Below are positions 9,808 to 21,400 of a stretch of 64,000 nucleotides of DNA, one piece after another. Each line of letters starts with the position of its first letter. Within the stretch, counting starts at the first letter, position 1. Source of the stretch: Oopsacas minuta (Eukaryota; Porifera; Hexactinellida; Lyssacinosida; Leucopsacidae); assembly GCA_024704765.1 (NCBI GenBank), contig JAKMXF010000277.1, positions 310,001 to 374,000 on the forward strand. The letters run 5' to 3'. Below the pieces are notes generated by a model. It was not told the origin of the DNA. It searched no databases and was given only the letters and a program-made list of their open reading frames with translations. A program made the translations under genes and the position numbers.

Positions 9808-10818
9808 ATGAGGTTAACTGTGTTGCTTTTTGCTTGTGGGCTGCTGGTTGTCAACGCTGCTAACATCAATCTTGATTCATATCCATTCGAAGAAGAAATA
9901 ACCAAGGTGAACTCGTTGCCTAATGTTACCTGGACAGCTGGCAGACAAGCACGATTCGAAGGTATGACAGAGGAGGATGTTATGGCTCTATGTGGCGTGT
10001 TAGACGAGACATACAACTCACTCCCTATTTTAGATACCCCAGTGTTGGAAGATATTCCTACTGAATTTGATTCTCGCACTAGATGGCCGCAATGCTCTTC
10101 TATTGGTGATATACAAGATCAGAGCAATTGTGGATCATGTTGGGCTGTAGCAGCAGCAGAAGCAATGACAGATCGATACTGCATAGACTTGAATATGACA
10201 GTTAAAGTATCTGCAGCCGATTTGATGGAGTGTTGTGATACATGTGGTAATGGTTGTGAAGGAGGATTTCCTGGCAGTGCTTGGACATATTGGGTGATTG
10301 ATTGTATTTGTACTGGGGGAAAATATGAAGAATCTGTCAACAAATCCGACACCTGCAAACCGTATCCACTCAGAAGCTGTGAACACCATATCGTTGGTAA
10401 AGAGCCACCGTGTTCCAAGAAAATAGCCAAAACACCAGATTGCGTGAAAGCCTGTCACGCGGGATATACGATACCTTATGAACAAGACTTGCATTGCGGT
10501 TTAACAGCCTACACAATGAGTGGAGAAAGTAAGATACAGACGGAAATCATGACTAAAGGACCTGTAGAAGCAGCTTTTACTGTCTATGCTGATTTTCCAG
10601 CTTACAAGAGTGGTGTCTATCACAGAACCACTTTCCGCCAGTTAGGTGGACATGCAGTCAAGATCATAGGTTGGGGTGTGGAAGATGGTACGCCATATTG
10701 GACAGTAGCTAACTCCTGGAATGCTGATTGGGGTGACAAGGGCTTCTTCAAGATCAGGAGAGGACATGATGAATGTGGAATCGAGAGGGCCATATCGGTC
10801 GGGATGCCTAAAAACTAG
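9808..10818 (+). CDS. Cathepsin B-like cysteine protease, intronless
   Basis: Papain-family (C1A) lysosomal or secreted protease of 336 residues, close to human cathepsin B (339). Signal peptide 1-18; propeptide with the family motif NSLPNVTWTAGR (about 35-46). Catalytic residues: Gln105, Cys111 (QSNCGSCWA), His282 (GGHAVKIIGWG) and Asn302 (ANSWNADWG). The occluding loop (CEHHIVGKEPPC) keeps both histidines, 193 and 194, which give cathepsin B its dipeptidyl-carboxypeptidase activity. ATG 9808 follows an A-rich context; AATAAA lies at 10874. Cathepsin B genes usually have introns, so an intronless copy next to intron-bearing genes could be a retrocopy, though it is intact. Confidence 0.93.
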   Translation: MRLTVLLFACGLLVVNAANINLDSYPFEEEITKVNSLPNVTWTAGRQARFEGMTEEDVMALCGVLDETYNSLPILDTPVLEDIPTEFDSRTRWPQCSSIGDIQDQSNCGSCWAVAAAEAMTDRYCIDLNMTVKVSAADLMECCDTCGNGCEGGFPGSAWTYWVIDCICTGGKYEESVNKSDTCKPYPLRSCEHHIVGKEPPCSKKIAKTPDCVKACHAGYTIPYEQDLHCGLTAYTMSGESKIQTEIMTKGPVEAAFTVYADFPAYKSGVYHRTTFRQLGGHAVKIIGWGVEDGTPYWTVANSWNADWGDKGFFKIRRGHDECGIERAISVGMPKN

Positions 10819-11189
10819 TCTAGATAGCAAGCAAACTACTCTCCTCTTTTGTATTACTCTTTGTTTTATCAATAATAAATTAAGGTTGCGTGTTCTTTCA
10901 GTCGTACTGAATGACTAGGACTCTAGGAGCAATATAAAGCGGGATTTCTAATCAATTATATTAACGAAAATGAAAACAATCTGCTATTCAGAACAATGAA
11001 GTATATCCAGTAATACTTCATTGTTCCGATTGCCGAGTACAAGTCTTCGATAGGCTTCCAGACCTGGAACAGCGCACCCGCGCCAAGCGAGCTCATTTCC
11101 GCTACGCTCGTTCTCGAATTACATTCTTTCTTTTACTGCAGCTCCTATGGGCCCTAACAGCATTGAGGATAGTGTGACGTCTGCCAATT

Positions 11190-11345
11190 CTGAGATGTCG
11201 CATAACTATGTATTTATTATTGTTTATTGTGTTTATCAAAAACAGAATTCAATAAAACTCGACTAAATACATCAAATATGCTGAATCTGATTTCACACAA
11301 TTGTATTAATGATATGTACATGTATTAGCTCTTTTCATGAATATA
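11190..11345 (+). mobile_element. Fragment of the Helitron-like repeat
   Basis: Shares atgtcgcataactatgtatt, the aattcaataaaact block and the atatgctgaatctgatt block with 3520-3690. A ccaagcgagc...gctacgctcg hairpin lies just upstream at about 11085-11115. Nothing else is seen between 10819 and 11423. Confidence 0.5.
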
Positions 11346-11423
11346 AAAACAAAAGCTGCTCGTATACTAGTAATAAACAATCCATATAGAAAACAATATA
11401 ATTCGAGCACAAAAATCTGACAA

Positions 11424-12446
11424 TTAATTCTGAGTCAAAAACTGACGTATAATACTGTTAACCTCTACAGGCATATCTTGCTGCATCCAATGTCCACAGC
11501 GAATAATCTTATTCTCCACACGCTGGACATACTTCTCGTGACCTTCAGCCATTTTCGTTGAGATAAAAGGATCATGTTCTCCATTCAGAATCAAAGTTGG
11601 CACGTAAATGTAATCATAAACAATTCCTTCTCTCAGAAAATGAGTAAATACATTCCTGATATAGTTAATCGGACCGGTGAATGCACGATTTTGTGAGAAT
11701 GTATACAGAAAACTTTGCATATCTTCATCTGTAAATATTTCGCGATTTGTAAATCCATATTTTCTGCTTCGAAAAAGACTTTTAAACGCCCTGAAATCCT
11801 CCATCCTCATTAACATTTCAGGAAGATATGGTAATTGATAGAAAATAAAATACCATTGTCTGAATAACGAATCATTTTCGAGGTTAACTAAATCATTGTA
11901 CCTTCCAGGATGCGGACAGCACATAACTACGAATTTCTCAACCAAATCCGACCGTGTAAGTACAACTCCCCAACCAAACAGACCACCCCAATCATGACAA
12001 AGCAATGTACACTTATCAACACCAAGGTTTTTCAACAATTTAATGACGTCATCAACTGTATTGGTTATTGTGTATGCTGATTTATTCAATGGTTTATCAC
12101 TTTCTCCATATCCACGTAGATCTACAGCAATCACACGATAATCCTTGTTAAACTCTCGTATCTGGTAACGCCACGAGTACCAGAATTCAGGGAAACCATG
12201 TAGCATCAACATTACTGGCGCGTTTTCTGGTCCACTAATAACGCAATGTAGTTTGATACCATTAACAGTTATGAATTGATGCATTCCTAGTGACTGATCT
12301 TGTAGTGAAGGAGGACATGTGTATATTTTACGTGGAGTGAATAGTTTAGATGGGTGGAGTAGGAAATAGAAAAAGATCTTTAAGAATATCATTATGATAT
12401 TAAAGCAGGAATACACGAATAATAAGGCTATTCGTGATCTCTTCAT
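11424..12446 (-). CDS. EPHX4-like epoxide hydrolase (paralogue 1)
   Basis: Alpha/beta-hydrolase of 340 residues with an N-terminal membrane helix (about 8-30), as in the EPHX3/EPHX4 group. Oxyanion motif HGFPEFW (83-89); nucleophile Asp152 in CHDWGG; acid Asp292 in GEHDPF; base His319 in CGHWMQQ; the lid includes YIRN around 262. Epoxide substrates such as lipid epoxides are expected, but specificity cannot be read. Single exon; ATG 12446. Residues 44-126 are almost identical to the neighbouring paralogue while the rest has diverged strongly. Confidence 0.88.
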   Translation of the reverse strand: MKRSRIALLFVYSCFNIIMIFLKIFFYFLLHPSKLFTPRKIYTCPPSLQDQSLGMHQFITVNGIKLHCVISGPENAPVMLMLHGFPEFWYSWRYQIREFNKDYRVIAVDLRGYGESDKPLNKSAYTITNTVDDVIKLLKNLGVDKCTLLCHDWGGLFGWGVVLTRSDLVEKFVVMCCPHPGRYNDLVNLENDSLFRQWYFIFYQLPYLPEMLMRMEDFRAFKSLFRSRKYGFTNREIFTDEDMQSFLYTFSQNRAFTGPINYIRNVFTHFLREGIVYDYIYVPTLILNGEHDPFISTKMAEGHEKYVQRVENKIIRCGHWMQQDMPVEVNSIIRQFLTQN

Positions 12447-13183
12447 TCTAAAAGTTCAGGTAAATAATTGGTCAGTGATAGAGACACGATTAAATATACG
12501 AATTTATCCTATTAATAAGACTAAAGAAATTTTAGAGTTGAACGATTTTGAATGATGGACATTACCCCGTGATACACATGTTACAACTTTATCAATTAAA
12601 TTCAATCTACATATGTTGTATGAAGTAATGAACAATTGATAAGGAATGATTGAATGATTCTGAATGAATGTATGTAATTATCAATTACAATAGAAATGAT
12701 CAATTGTATTAGCCGATTACGGCTGAAGTGTTACGTTCTTAATGATTACAAATGCCGTCCCTGTATTCACTATTCGAGCTGATAACTATTTATTGCTTAA
12801 GGGTTCTTAGGAATTTGTTCTTATCTGGTGTTAGATTTAATTGATTTAATTCTCATTGAAAGTCATTTAACATAATTGGAAATACAAATGTCCGAAGTTT
12901 GTAATACAAATATAGTTCACTGCTACCAAAGACAAGCCAGTCAAAACTCGGCAGGGTTTCAAGATTTAGACTGAGACGTCAATACCCAATCTTACAGGCC
13001 GAATCCCGATTGGTCCCATCTCTAGGTCGTAAAAATAAAATCTCCTGGATCGAATACAAATTTGAAAGATATTTCTCAATACGTAGAATTCTAAAATAAT
13101 TATACAATAAATCACGCAAATATTATATAAAGAATACTCAAAAAGTATACAAATAAAATTCCTAAACACTAGTAGCATAAACC
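12447..13183. other. Spacer between epoxide hydrolase paralogues
   Basis: AT-rich. Around 12700-12740 a gtattagccgattacggctgaagtgttacgtt segment is shared, inverted, with 50430-50470 (gttacgaacgtaacacttcgg...aatcggt), so it is a repeat fragment. No gene is seen. Confidence 0.35.
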
Positions 13184-14200
13184 TTAAGTTTCCAAAAACA
13201 CTCTGATCTCCTTATTAACCTCATCAGGACAATCCTGCTGTAGCCAATGACTCCCATTAATATTCTTAACCCTGATATCCTCAACATACTTCTCATTACC
13301 CTCGCCTAGCTCTAAACTTAAGAAAGCATCATGTACACCCATCATTAACAAAGTTGGTACTTCGACCTTTTGAGCCTTAGGGATTTTAATATCCTTCGCA
13401 AACATATTTCGGTAATAATATAAAGGACATTTGAGAGCATTTTCCTGTGAAAATGTGTACAGGAAAGCTTGCATAGAATCATCATCCATACGATGAGAAT
13501 TAATTAGCCCAGAGGCAGTTCCATGGAAAGTCCGCTTTAGCGATAAATAGTTATCAGCTCCGAGAGTTAATTCAGGGAGTAAAGGTATTTGGAATAGCAG
13601 CACATACCATTGACGCAGTAAGGTTGCGTTATCTGTTCTAACTAATTCCATATAACGTTTAGCATGTGGACAACATAATACAATGAATTTCTTAACTAAA
13701 TCAGGTCTCTGTTGTACAACGCGCCATGCAAGTATCCCGCCCCAATCATGTGCTACTAATATGCATTTATCCTGACACATAGAAGATATTAACTCTATTA
13801 TATCAGAGGTTAGTTGTTGTCTTGTGTATGCAGATTTATCCAATGGTTTATCACTTTCTCCATATCCACGTAGATCTACAGCAATCACACGATAATCCTT
13901 GTTAAACTCTCTTATCTGGTAACGCCACGAGTACCAGAATTCGGGGAAACCATGTAGCATCAACATTACTGGCGCGTTTTCTGGTCCACTTATAACGTAA
14001 TGTAGTTTGATGCCATTAACAGTTATGAATTGATGCATTCCTAGTGACTGATCTTGTAGTGAAGGAGGACAAGGAAATACTTTACGTCTTGCGAATATCC
14101 TTAGAGGGTGAGTAAGGAAATGTATTAACAATAACAGATATAATGTAACAATTCTATACAGTGTGTAACTGAATAGAAGTAGATATTGTCCTTTCCTCAT
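13184..14200 (-). CDS. EPHX4-like epoxide hydrolase (paralogue 2)
   Basis: 338 residues with the same layout as its downstream neighbour: an N-terminal membrane helix (about 6-30), HGFPEFW, nucleophile Asp152 in AHDWGG, acid Asp291 in GVHDAF and His318 in GSHWLQQ. All catalytic residues are present. Single exon; ATG 14200. The tandem head-to-tail arrangement shows local gene duplication. Outside the shared block the cap domain and both ends differ clearly, which suggests different substrates. Confidence 0.88.
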   Translation of the reverse strand: MRKGQYLLLFSYTLYRIVTLYLLLLIHFLTHPLRIFARRKVFPCPPSLQDQSLGMHQFITVNGIKLHYVISGPENAPVMLMLHGFPEFWYSWRYQIREFNKDYRVIAVDLRGYGESDKPLDKSAYTRQQLTSDIIELISSMCQDKCILVAHDWGGILAWRVVQQRPDLVKKFIVLCCPHAKRYMELVRTDNATLLRQWYVLLFQIPLLPELTLGADNYLSLKRTFHGTASGLINSHRMDDDSMQAFLYTFSQENALKCPLYYYRNMFAKDIKIPKAQKVEVPTLLMMGVHDAFLSLELGEGNEKYVEDIRVKNINGSHWLQQDCPDEVNKEIRVFLET

Positions 14201-14249
14201 TTTATAGAAAATCTAATCTAAAGTCTAATTGGTAGCAATCAAAAACATA

Positions 14250-14673
14250 CAATAGAACCTCGATAAGTGGGGGAAGTCAGGCCGGTGAATCTCCTGATAA
14301 CCCCTCATTCCCCATTTATCATTTCAAATGTAAATATCCTTAAACAAGAGATATTTGAGTCAATATGTATTACGACTATTTTTCAACAATATTATATTAT
14401 TATTATTATATGGCCTAAAGTTGTTGGTTGAATATAAAAATTAGCAAAAAATATTCTCTGAGAAATCCAAAAATTTCAATTCATCATAGCGAAAAATATG
14501 TTTTTATCCAAATGTAGCACAAAAATTGATTATTTAAGAAAATTTTTCATAGAATTCAACACTTATGGTGGCAAATTTCAGTGATAAATTCCTCTAAAGT
14601 ATGCTCCATTCCTGTGAAAATGAATAAAGGGGGACCAAAATTGCCCGCTTATAGAGTTATAGAAGGTGCACTG
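14250..14673. mobile_element. TA-flanked MITE
   Basis: Left TA|CAATAGAACCTCGATAAG; right end reverse-complemented CAGTGCACCTTCTATAAC, followed by TA. Imperfect inverted repeats, no ORF. A second likely element follows at 14689-14818 (taggcgccaacttt ... cttggcgccaat), and a palindrome around ccggttataagaacat lies at 14945-15005. Confidence 0.45.
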
Positions 14674-15181
14674 TACTATGTAATGCCATAGGCGCCAACT
14701 TTGGGTACCTGGAACCCAGGTTTTGAGGGCGGAGGCATGTGAAAGTTACATAGAGGTAGCAGCAATTTCGCATGGTGGAGCCCCAGGTTTGATTTTGTTT
14801 CTTAAGACTTGGCGCCAATGTATAACACATATCTATACCTATATCAATAAGATAATGTGTATTAATAAATCAATAAGCAAACAGGGGATCCGGGCGATGG
14901 AACACAAAGAATATCCCTCGAATTCTTTGTATATACACCAATATAAATTATTCCGGTTATAAGAACATTATGCCCAGTTCCCGACGATGTTCTTATAACC
15001 GGTATTGACTGTACTACAAGCCAATGACTTGGGCGCCACATAACACCCTCTACCTTGAATTGGTGCAGTAAAAGTGAAGATTTGAATTCAGGAAAGAATT
15101 TCATATGGAACAGATTCCTTAAGTAAATGTGTTCAAATTAAGAGGAAGCTATTATATATAGTTTCCAGGGAAAATAATAAA

Positions 15182-15329
15182 CAGTGGAACCTGTATAAAC
15201 CGACACCTGTATACCCATATAATCCGACAGTGTTTTTGATCTGAAATAGCTTCCGGCAATACAAATTCCCTGCATAATCCGACAAAATTTTCATGTCTTA
15301 ACAAGCGCCGGTTTATGCAGGTTCCACTG
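15182..15329. mobile_element. CAGTGGAACCTG MITE
   Basis: 148-bp element with good inverted repeats: CAGTGGAACCTGTATAAACCG at the left and CAGTGGAACCTGCATAAACCG reverse-complemented at the right. The right flank is TA; the left TA has mutated to AA. It lies about 150 bp downstream of the TTC27 stop codon. Confidence 0.75.
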
Positions 15330-15478
15330 TATTTCAATTAATCTAAGCCCAAATTGGCCAAACTCGAATAAACGTTATAATACTCCACGGCTGTTAACAT
15401 ACGTAAATCTAAGCTAAAATGCATATACAGAATGTAATTGATATAAATGAATATAGAAGATATATGAAAACAAAAATA

Positions 15479-18400
15479 CTAAATAGAAGTTTGTTGCTTT
15501 CCTTTCGAAGAACTGCTCTGAATTGGAGTGAAACAGTCCTTCAAAAATTTCTCATACAAAACTTCTAAATTCAAAACAATTGAATCAAAATCATTATTCG
15601 GCATTCCAATCTGTTTTAGATCCTCATTCATTTCCTTTGATACTTTTAATATTGACCCTACAGTCAATTTAATCGAAGAAACTAACTGAAAGTTGATAAG
15701 CCCGTTCAGATCCTTTGCAACCACGTCAATTGTCACACGAATAAAATGACATGTTACATTTACAATTTTCAATAATACTTCCGGTTGTTTATTCCAATTA
15801 GAATCCTGTTTCACAATTGAATGTGCTTTCTGCATATGCAATAAACCTTTATGCCGATCGCTATCTTTGTCAGAAGAGGTTAAAAGTTGTGAGTAAAGTT
15901 CCCAAAGATCTGCATCATTCGTAACCATAGAAGTTACTCTACCGAAAAGAACAACCAATTTACTTCTATGTTTAGAACAAGGACATTGTGCTGAATCAAA
16001 ATCATTCGCTACAACTGAATCAACTAGCAATTTCAAACTATCAGGATTCAAATGTTTTGGTTTAACATCGAGCAAACGGTGATATGTAGCTATTGCTTCT
16101 GTAATGTGTCCAATACGTGAAGCTACGAGCACAAAATTATCAAGAACCTGCCAATCATCAAAGGTGTTACTCTTCGCTTCTTGCAGTGCTTTATACGCTA
16201 ATTCATGTGAATTTACTTGCAAAAAAGCAGTCGCAAGGTTACTCCACGCGTGTGCATTGTCCGGATCAAGAATAACAGCCTTTTGATATGCTTTTATAGC
16301 TAATTGCGGTTTTTTACTCTTTAATGCAGACCAACCAAGACTAAAACATAAAGACGGTTGTAATGCATTCAATTCTAGAGAAGTCTCGAGGTATGGAACA
16401 CTTTTTTCATATTCTTTAATATTAAGATAGTATAATCCCAAAGATTTCTGTGCACGGAAACTTTTAAATGATGACAATGTCCAAGCTTTTTCATAGTAAG
16501 TAATATTCTTTGTAATATCTCCTAATGTACACCAAAGATCTGCTGTTTCTTGCTGTGAAATTTGTTTCCTCACGAGTTCCTCTGCTTGACCTGAGAGAAC
16601 ATTCATTAATGGTAATAATTAGATCATGAGTAATACTATTAGAGTATGCGAGTGAGATACAGGATCATGAATTTCATCCAGGTTCAGATGCGTAGCCACT
16701 AGCCAGGGTGCAACATTACAGGAATGCTACACCTGAAAGCATATTACGTGTGCCACCCAAAATTACATAAATTAATCGCGAGTATTCTTCTAAACTAAAT
16801 ATCTAAAAGAATAATCATTATGCCAGTATGGCAACCCTACACAATTAGCTACATTTTATATAGAAAAGACGGTTGGAGCTGGGAATACAGCCCTCCCGTC
16901 CCATTGTACTAGACAATGATAACTTTGGTTCACAAGTACAGATCTTTCTGTGGAATGTTACTTAAAACTAAATTCAGAAATCTATTCTACTTAACTCTGA
17001 TTTTTAATGAATAGTATATGGGAGCTTTTAAAAGAATTGAAATTTGATAATATATTAACAAAGTATCACATATAGGACTGTAGAACATTACAAATTCATC
17101 CTTGATAATTATTGTTTGATACACAAGTAATTAGGATAATATATTTGAGACAGTCGTATTGCAGCTAGGGTCTGTTTATAATTGTACTATACGTCCAGTA
17201 TTGAAATGATTGGCTTCCTATTTTTGCTTCTTAAAAATTCGGGGAGTTTTTGGTGATTAAATAATGGTATTCTTACAACTTTCATAAAAAGCAAAATTGA
17301 TGCTACATTACCTAAATTCCAATCAAACTAACCTAATTTTCCCTGTGACTTGAAGCACTGTACTAATTCCTCCCACATTTCTAGCTCCTTATATATATCA
17401 CTAGCAGATTGTGTACAACCAAGTGATTGCAGCAGAGCAGCTAATCTAGCTTTAACCTTCCATCTGGGTGGAAATGGTAACGTGTAAATTAACGATACAC
17501 GATAGTGTAATTGAGTTGGATCAACTTTAGCACACAACAGCGTGTTCAATATTTCCAATTGTCTCATGCTACGCTCAATAGTACGCGTTTTGTTACTCTC
17601 TAATATGCTACGTTGATACAGGACAGTAGCTTGAATTGACCATAGAGTTGGGGTAGATAGAAGTGGTTGTAGATAAGCCATTATCTCTTCTTTAGACTGG
17701 GGATTCTGTGGAGATGCTCGTGTCATCTCGTGAACACGAGCTAGAATGAGAGCTTGTTGAATGGGAGATAGATCGTGATCTTGTTCCAGTTTATCACCAG
17801 AGAACTATAAAGAAGGATACAGTATTACAGTAGACTAGGGCTTATCAAATCGCTGCTCGCGAGCTTAATCTTGGTGCACGTGACAATCACAAGTGAAATG
17901 ATATCGAGTATCGACGAAACTAATTGAAAAGTTCCACATTTGACTGCACAAGGATATATGGAGATATCTACACCTTAAATAATCTGGAATATCCGAGACG
18001 AAATAAACAAAAGTATTATTCATTGAAAAAGCATTAAAGAAGATTGATAATTTGTAGAAATTTGTCCAATTTTGAAATTCACACATCAGCATCCGCATCA
18101 GTAACAGCATCTACGGAGGATAAAAATTTCATGTCTAATTTCTGAGCTGTAAATCCTAGTATGCTCTAGCCCTCTAGGGGGAAAAGCTCTTGTAATTTAA
18201 TAGAGTTAGAATTGTAATCGGTACAGAAAGTGTATATTTCTCGTACAGGGCCCCCTAAGATTATTGTGCGGAGATAATAGTTTGACATAACTGCTTTGCC
18301 GATGGGCATTACGTCATTGCGTATAATTAACTTATATGTCGGCCAATTTTTTCTATCCACTTTCAGTGTATTGAGAGGTAACTTTGTATTTTTGAGGGGT

Positions 18401-21400
18401 TAGGGTTTGTCAAATATAAATATTCTCTCTGACATAGTACAAATAAACTGATTTATATGGCTTAGAATCTTTAGATCGTGATTCAATTATCGCTCTTATC
18501 TTATGGGAAACAAATATTCTAGCAAACATTCCAGACCCCTGAATCCGTCTCTTAGATACGATTCGTACAAGCGAACTATTCGTGTTGAGCCTATAGGAAT
18601 CAATTTCACACCTAGAAGTATAGCTGTTGAGGACACAACATGTCATTTATACGTCACTAACGGAACTGCTATATCTGTTTTCACACCTGATTGTGTACAC
18701 ATAACCACATTCCATTGTCCATATATGGTAAACATGTTTGCCATAGCTTTGTACGCTAATGGTATCTATGCAATGGACTACACGTCCCTATTACTTATGA
18801 GAGAGGACATGAATGTATGTAACATATACAGAAAGGAGGAAATTGATATATCCAATTTGGCTATCTCACAAGAAGATGAAGTATATATGGTAGATACAGG
18901 CAGTTCTAGAGTAATAGTTCTATGTTGTAACTCACTGGAGTATACCAGGGAGATCTCATGTAAATCCATGATACGTCCGGTTGATGTTAAACTAACATCT
19001 AGTGACCTGTATGTGCTATCGGAAAACGGAGATCCCCGCATGCACGTATTCTCTCACAGAGGGACTTTACGTTACAGTTTAGATACCCGAGTTAAAACGA
19101 TACACAAGACAATATTCGGGACATACAACTTTTGTATTGATATACATGGTAATCTGTTGGTTAGCGACTTTTTTATGAGAGCTGTCGTTGTCTACAACAA
19201 ACATGGAGAATATTTGCATACGCTAGGTAATAAATTCTTTGATGGTCATGTATTAGGAATATCTTTTGTAAATGAACATAGTTTAGTTATTGCGTGTTCT
19301 AATACATTAATTGTGTTTTCTGATCATTAAAGTATATATTGTTAAGGATATATGAAAAGCAGTCCAATGTGGAGCATGAGCCCCTCTCTAATCTGACCTG
19401 CCCCCTGCTGCTCCCTACCTCTGCACCCTTCTTTTTCCTTATATGAATGATTTGAATATTTTTGTATTGACACTTTGTATTTAATGATTTCTTATCTTCC
19501 TAAGTGTATTATTATATTTATTACATTATTTTTGAGTCATTTCTAGATTCAATGTTGAGAATTCTGCTAGGAACTTGAGGAGGCTGCCCCTTCTGATATA
19601 ATATTGGTCCCCTTTGATTTGGGTTTGGATCCGCTTCATTAAAATGTGTAAAATATGACTTATTTTATGATTAATCCTGTTGATATAAATTGAAATTTTT
19701 ACAATCAGAGTCTACAAGATCGATTATACATGACTAGCAGTTGAAACGAATTTTAGCATTATTTCGAAATGTATTTCAAAGGGCATATCATTCATATTAA
19801 GTTTTGCGACACTTAATGTCCCGCAAAAACTTGCCAAATACATTAAGTAACACAAACTACCTGAATATATCCCAGAAGAGTATCATCATCTAAAGGAATA
19901 TTCTCAATCTTCTCTTTATAACTCCCAATTGGGAAATGATAGAATAACTGCGGCAAATCTTTATTCTTTAAAATCATCAAAACTAACTGCGCTTTTTCAT
20001 CAATCTGGAATTTCGTCCGTTTTCCAAGTTCTCCTGTCACTTCAAGTTTGATACAGAGTTCCTTCTCAACAGTTTCAAGTATACTTTTACACTTTTGATA
20101 ATCATAATATCCCAAATAACAAAGTGCAAACTCAATCTTAAACTCACAACTCAACTCCAAATATCCTCCTATAAACTCCAATATCTTTTCATAATAGTTA
20201 TTTTGTATAGATTTAATCCTGTCCCATAAAGTAGGTGATGGGTGAGGGAATAATTGTTGTTTGGTGCAATATAGACGGAATAACATCCAGTGACAAGCTA
20301 ATAAGTCTGTTTGTGTATCTGATAGGAATGTTAGGATTAGCTCTGATAGGTTTAGAAGGAGAGGAGAGCTAGTTAGTTTATAAGCCGTCTGTCCATCTAG
20401 GAGATATGTCAAGGATTAGATCACTAACTGTATTATCCGAATGGCGGACAGTGTTGCCATAGTGGCATAATTCAAGCTTGTCTAGAAAAATTCTAGCATG
20501 AAATCTGTCTTAATGGTGTAACTATCTGGCTTACGTATTTATAGCATAATGAGCATTTATGAATAATGTATTGGAAAATATTATAGGAATCTGCTGGCCC
20601 CTAGCTTGCCACATAGTAATACAAATTTGTAGATTTTACAGTGTTGCACCGTTGCTAAATATACAACTATCTCATCTCTCATAATTGTATCCAGTATGAC
20701 TTAACTTAGTCTATAGTATGATTTTTATAAAATTAAGCATAATTCTAGCATAATTTCTAATCGACCATCTGGCAACACATAATTGGCAGATATTTATATT
20801 AGTTAACCATCCAGGATTTGACTTATGAATTGTACAATACAAATGACTTATTCTTGGTTTAACAAATTATTATGTCAAATTTGAGTTCAGTCATTTTCAT
20901 ATATTTATTATGAATAAACCAATTTTATCGCTGATACGTCACAAAAGAATGAGATAATGGTAATAAAACACCCCCGCGCATGGACAGGTGGATCTCATGG
21001 GGTTATATCTATCTTTCTAACAGTGGACTAATACAGATTTTCCTAATCTGCTTGCATAGCTTGTCTCATTGTAATACAAACTTTACACTTATTTACAGTA
21101 TTACTATACAAATATCTCAAAATTGTATCCAGTCTGACTTAAATTTATGACATAATTGTCATCAAATTTAACACAATTCTAACACAATTTGTTTAGTAAT
21201 TTCACGAATTTCGTATAATTTCTAATCGCCCATCTAACAACACAGCCGCTGACCTACAGTAATCTATCTTTATATTGAAAAGACGGTTGGAGCTGGGAAT
21301 ACAGCCCTCCCGTCCCATTGTACTAGACAATGATAACTTTGGTTCACAAGTACAGATACTACTGTGGAATGTTACTTAAACTAAATTCAGAAATCTATTC

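Noticed and set aside
10119-10494. Minus-strand ORFs opposite cathepsin B
   Set aside because: Overlap a well-supported gene and show no recognisable protein.
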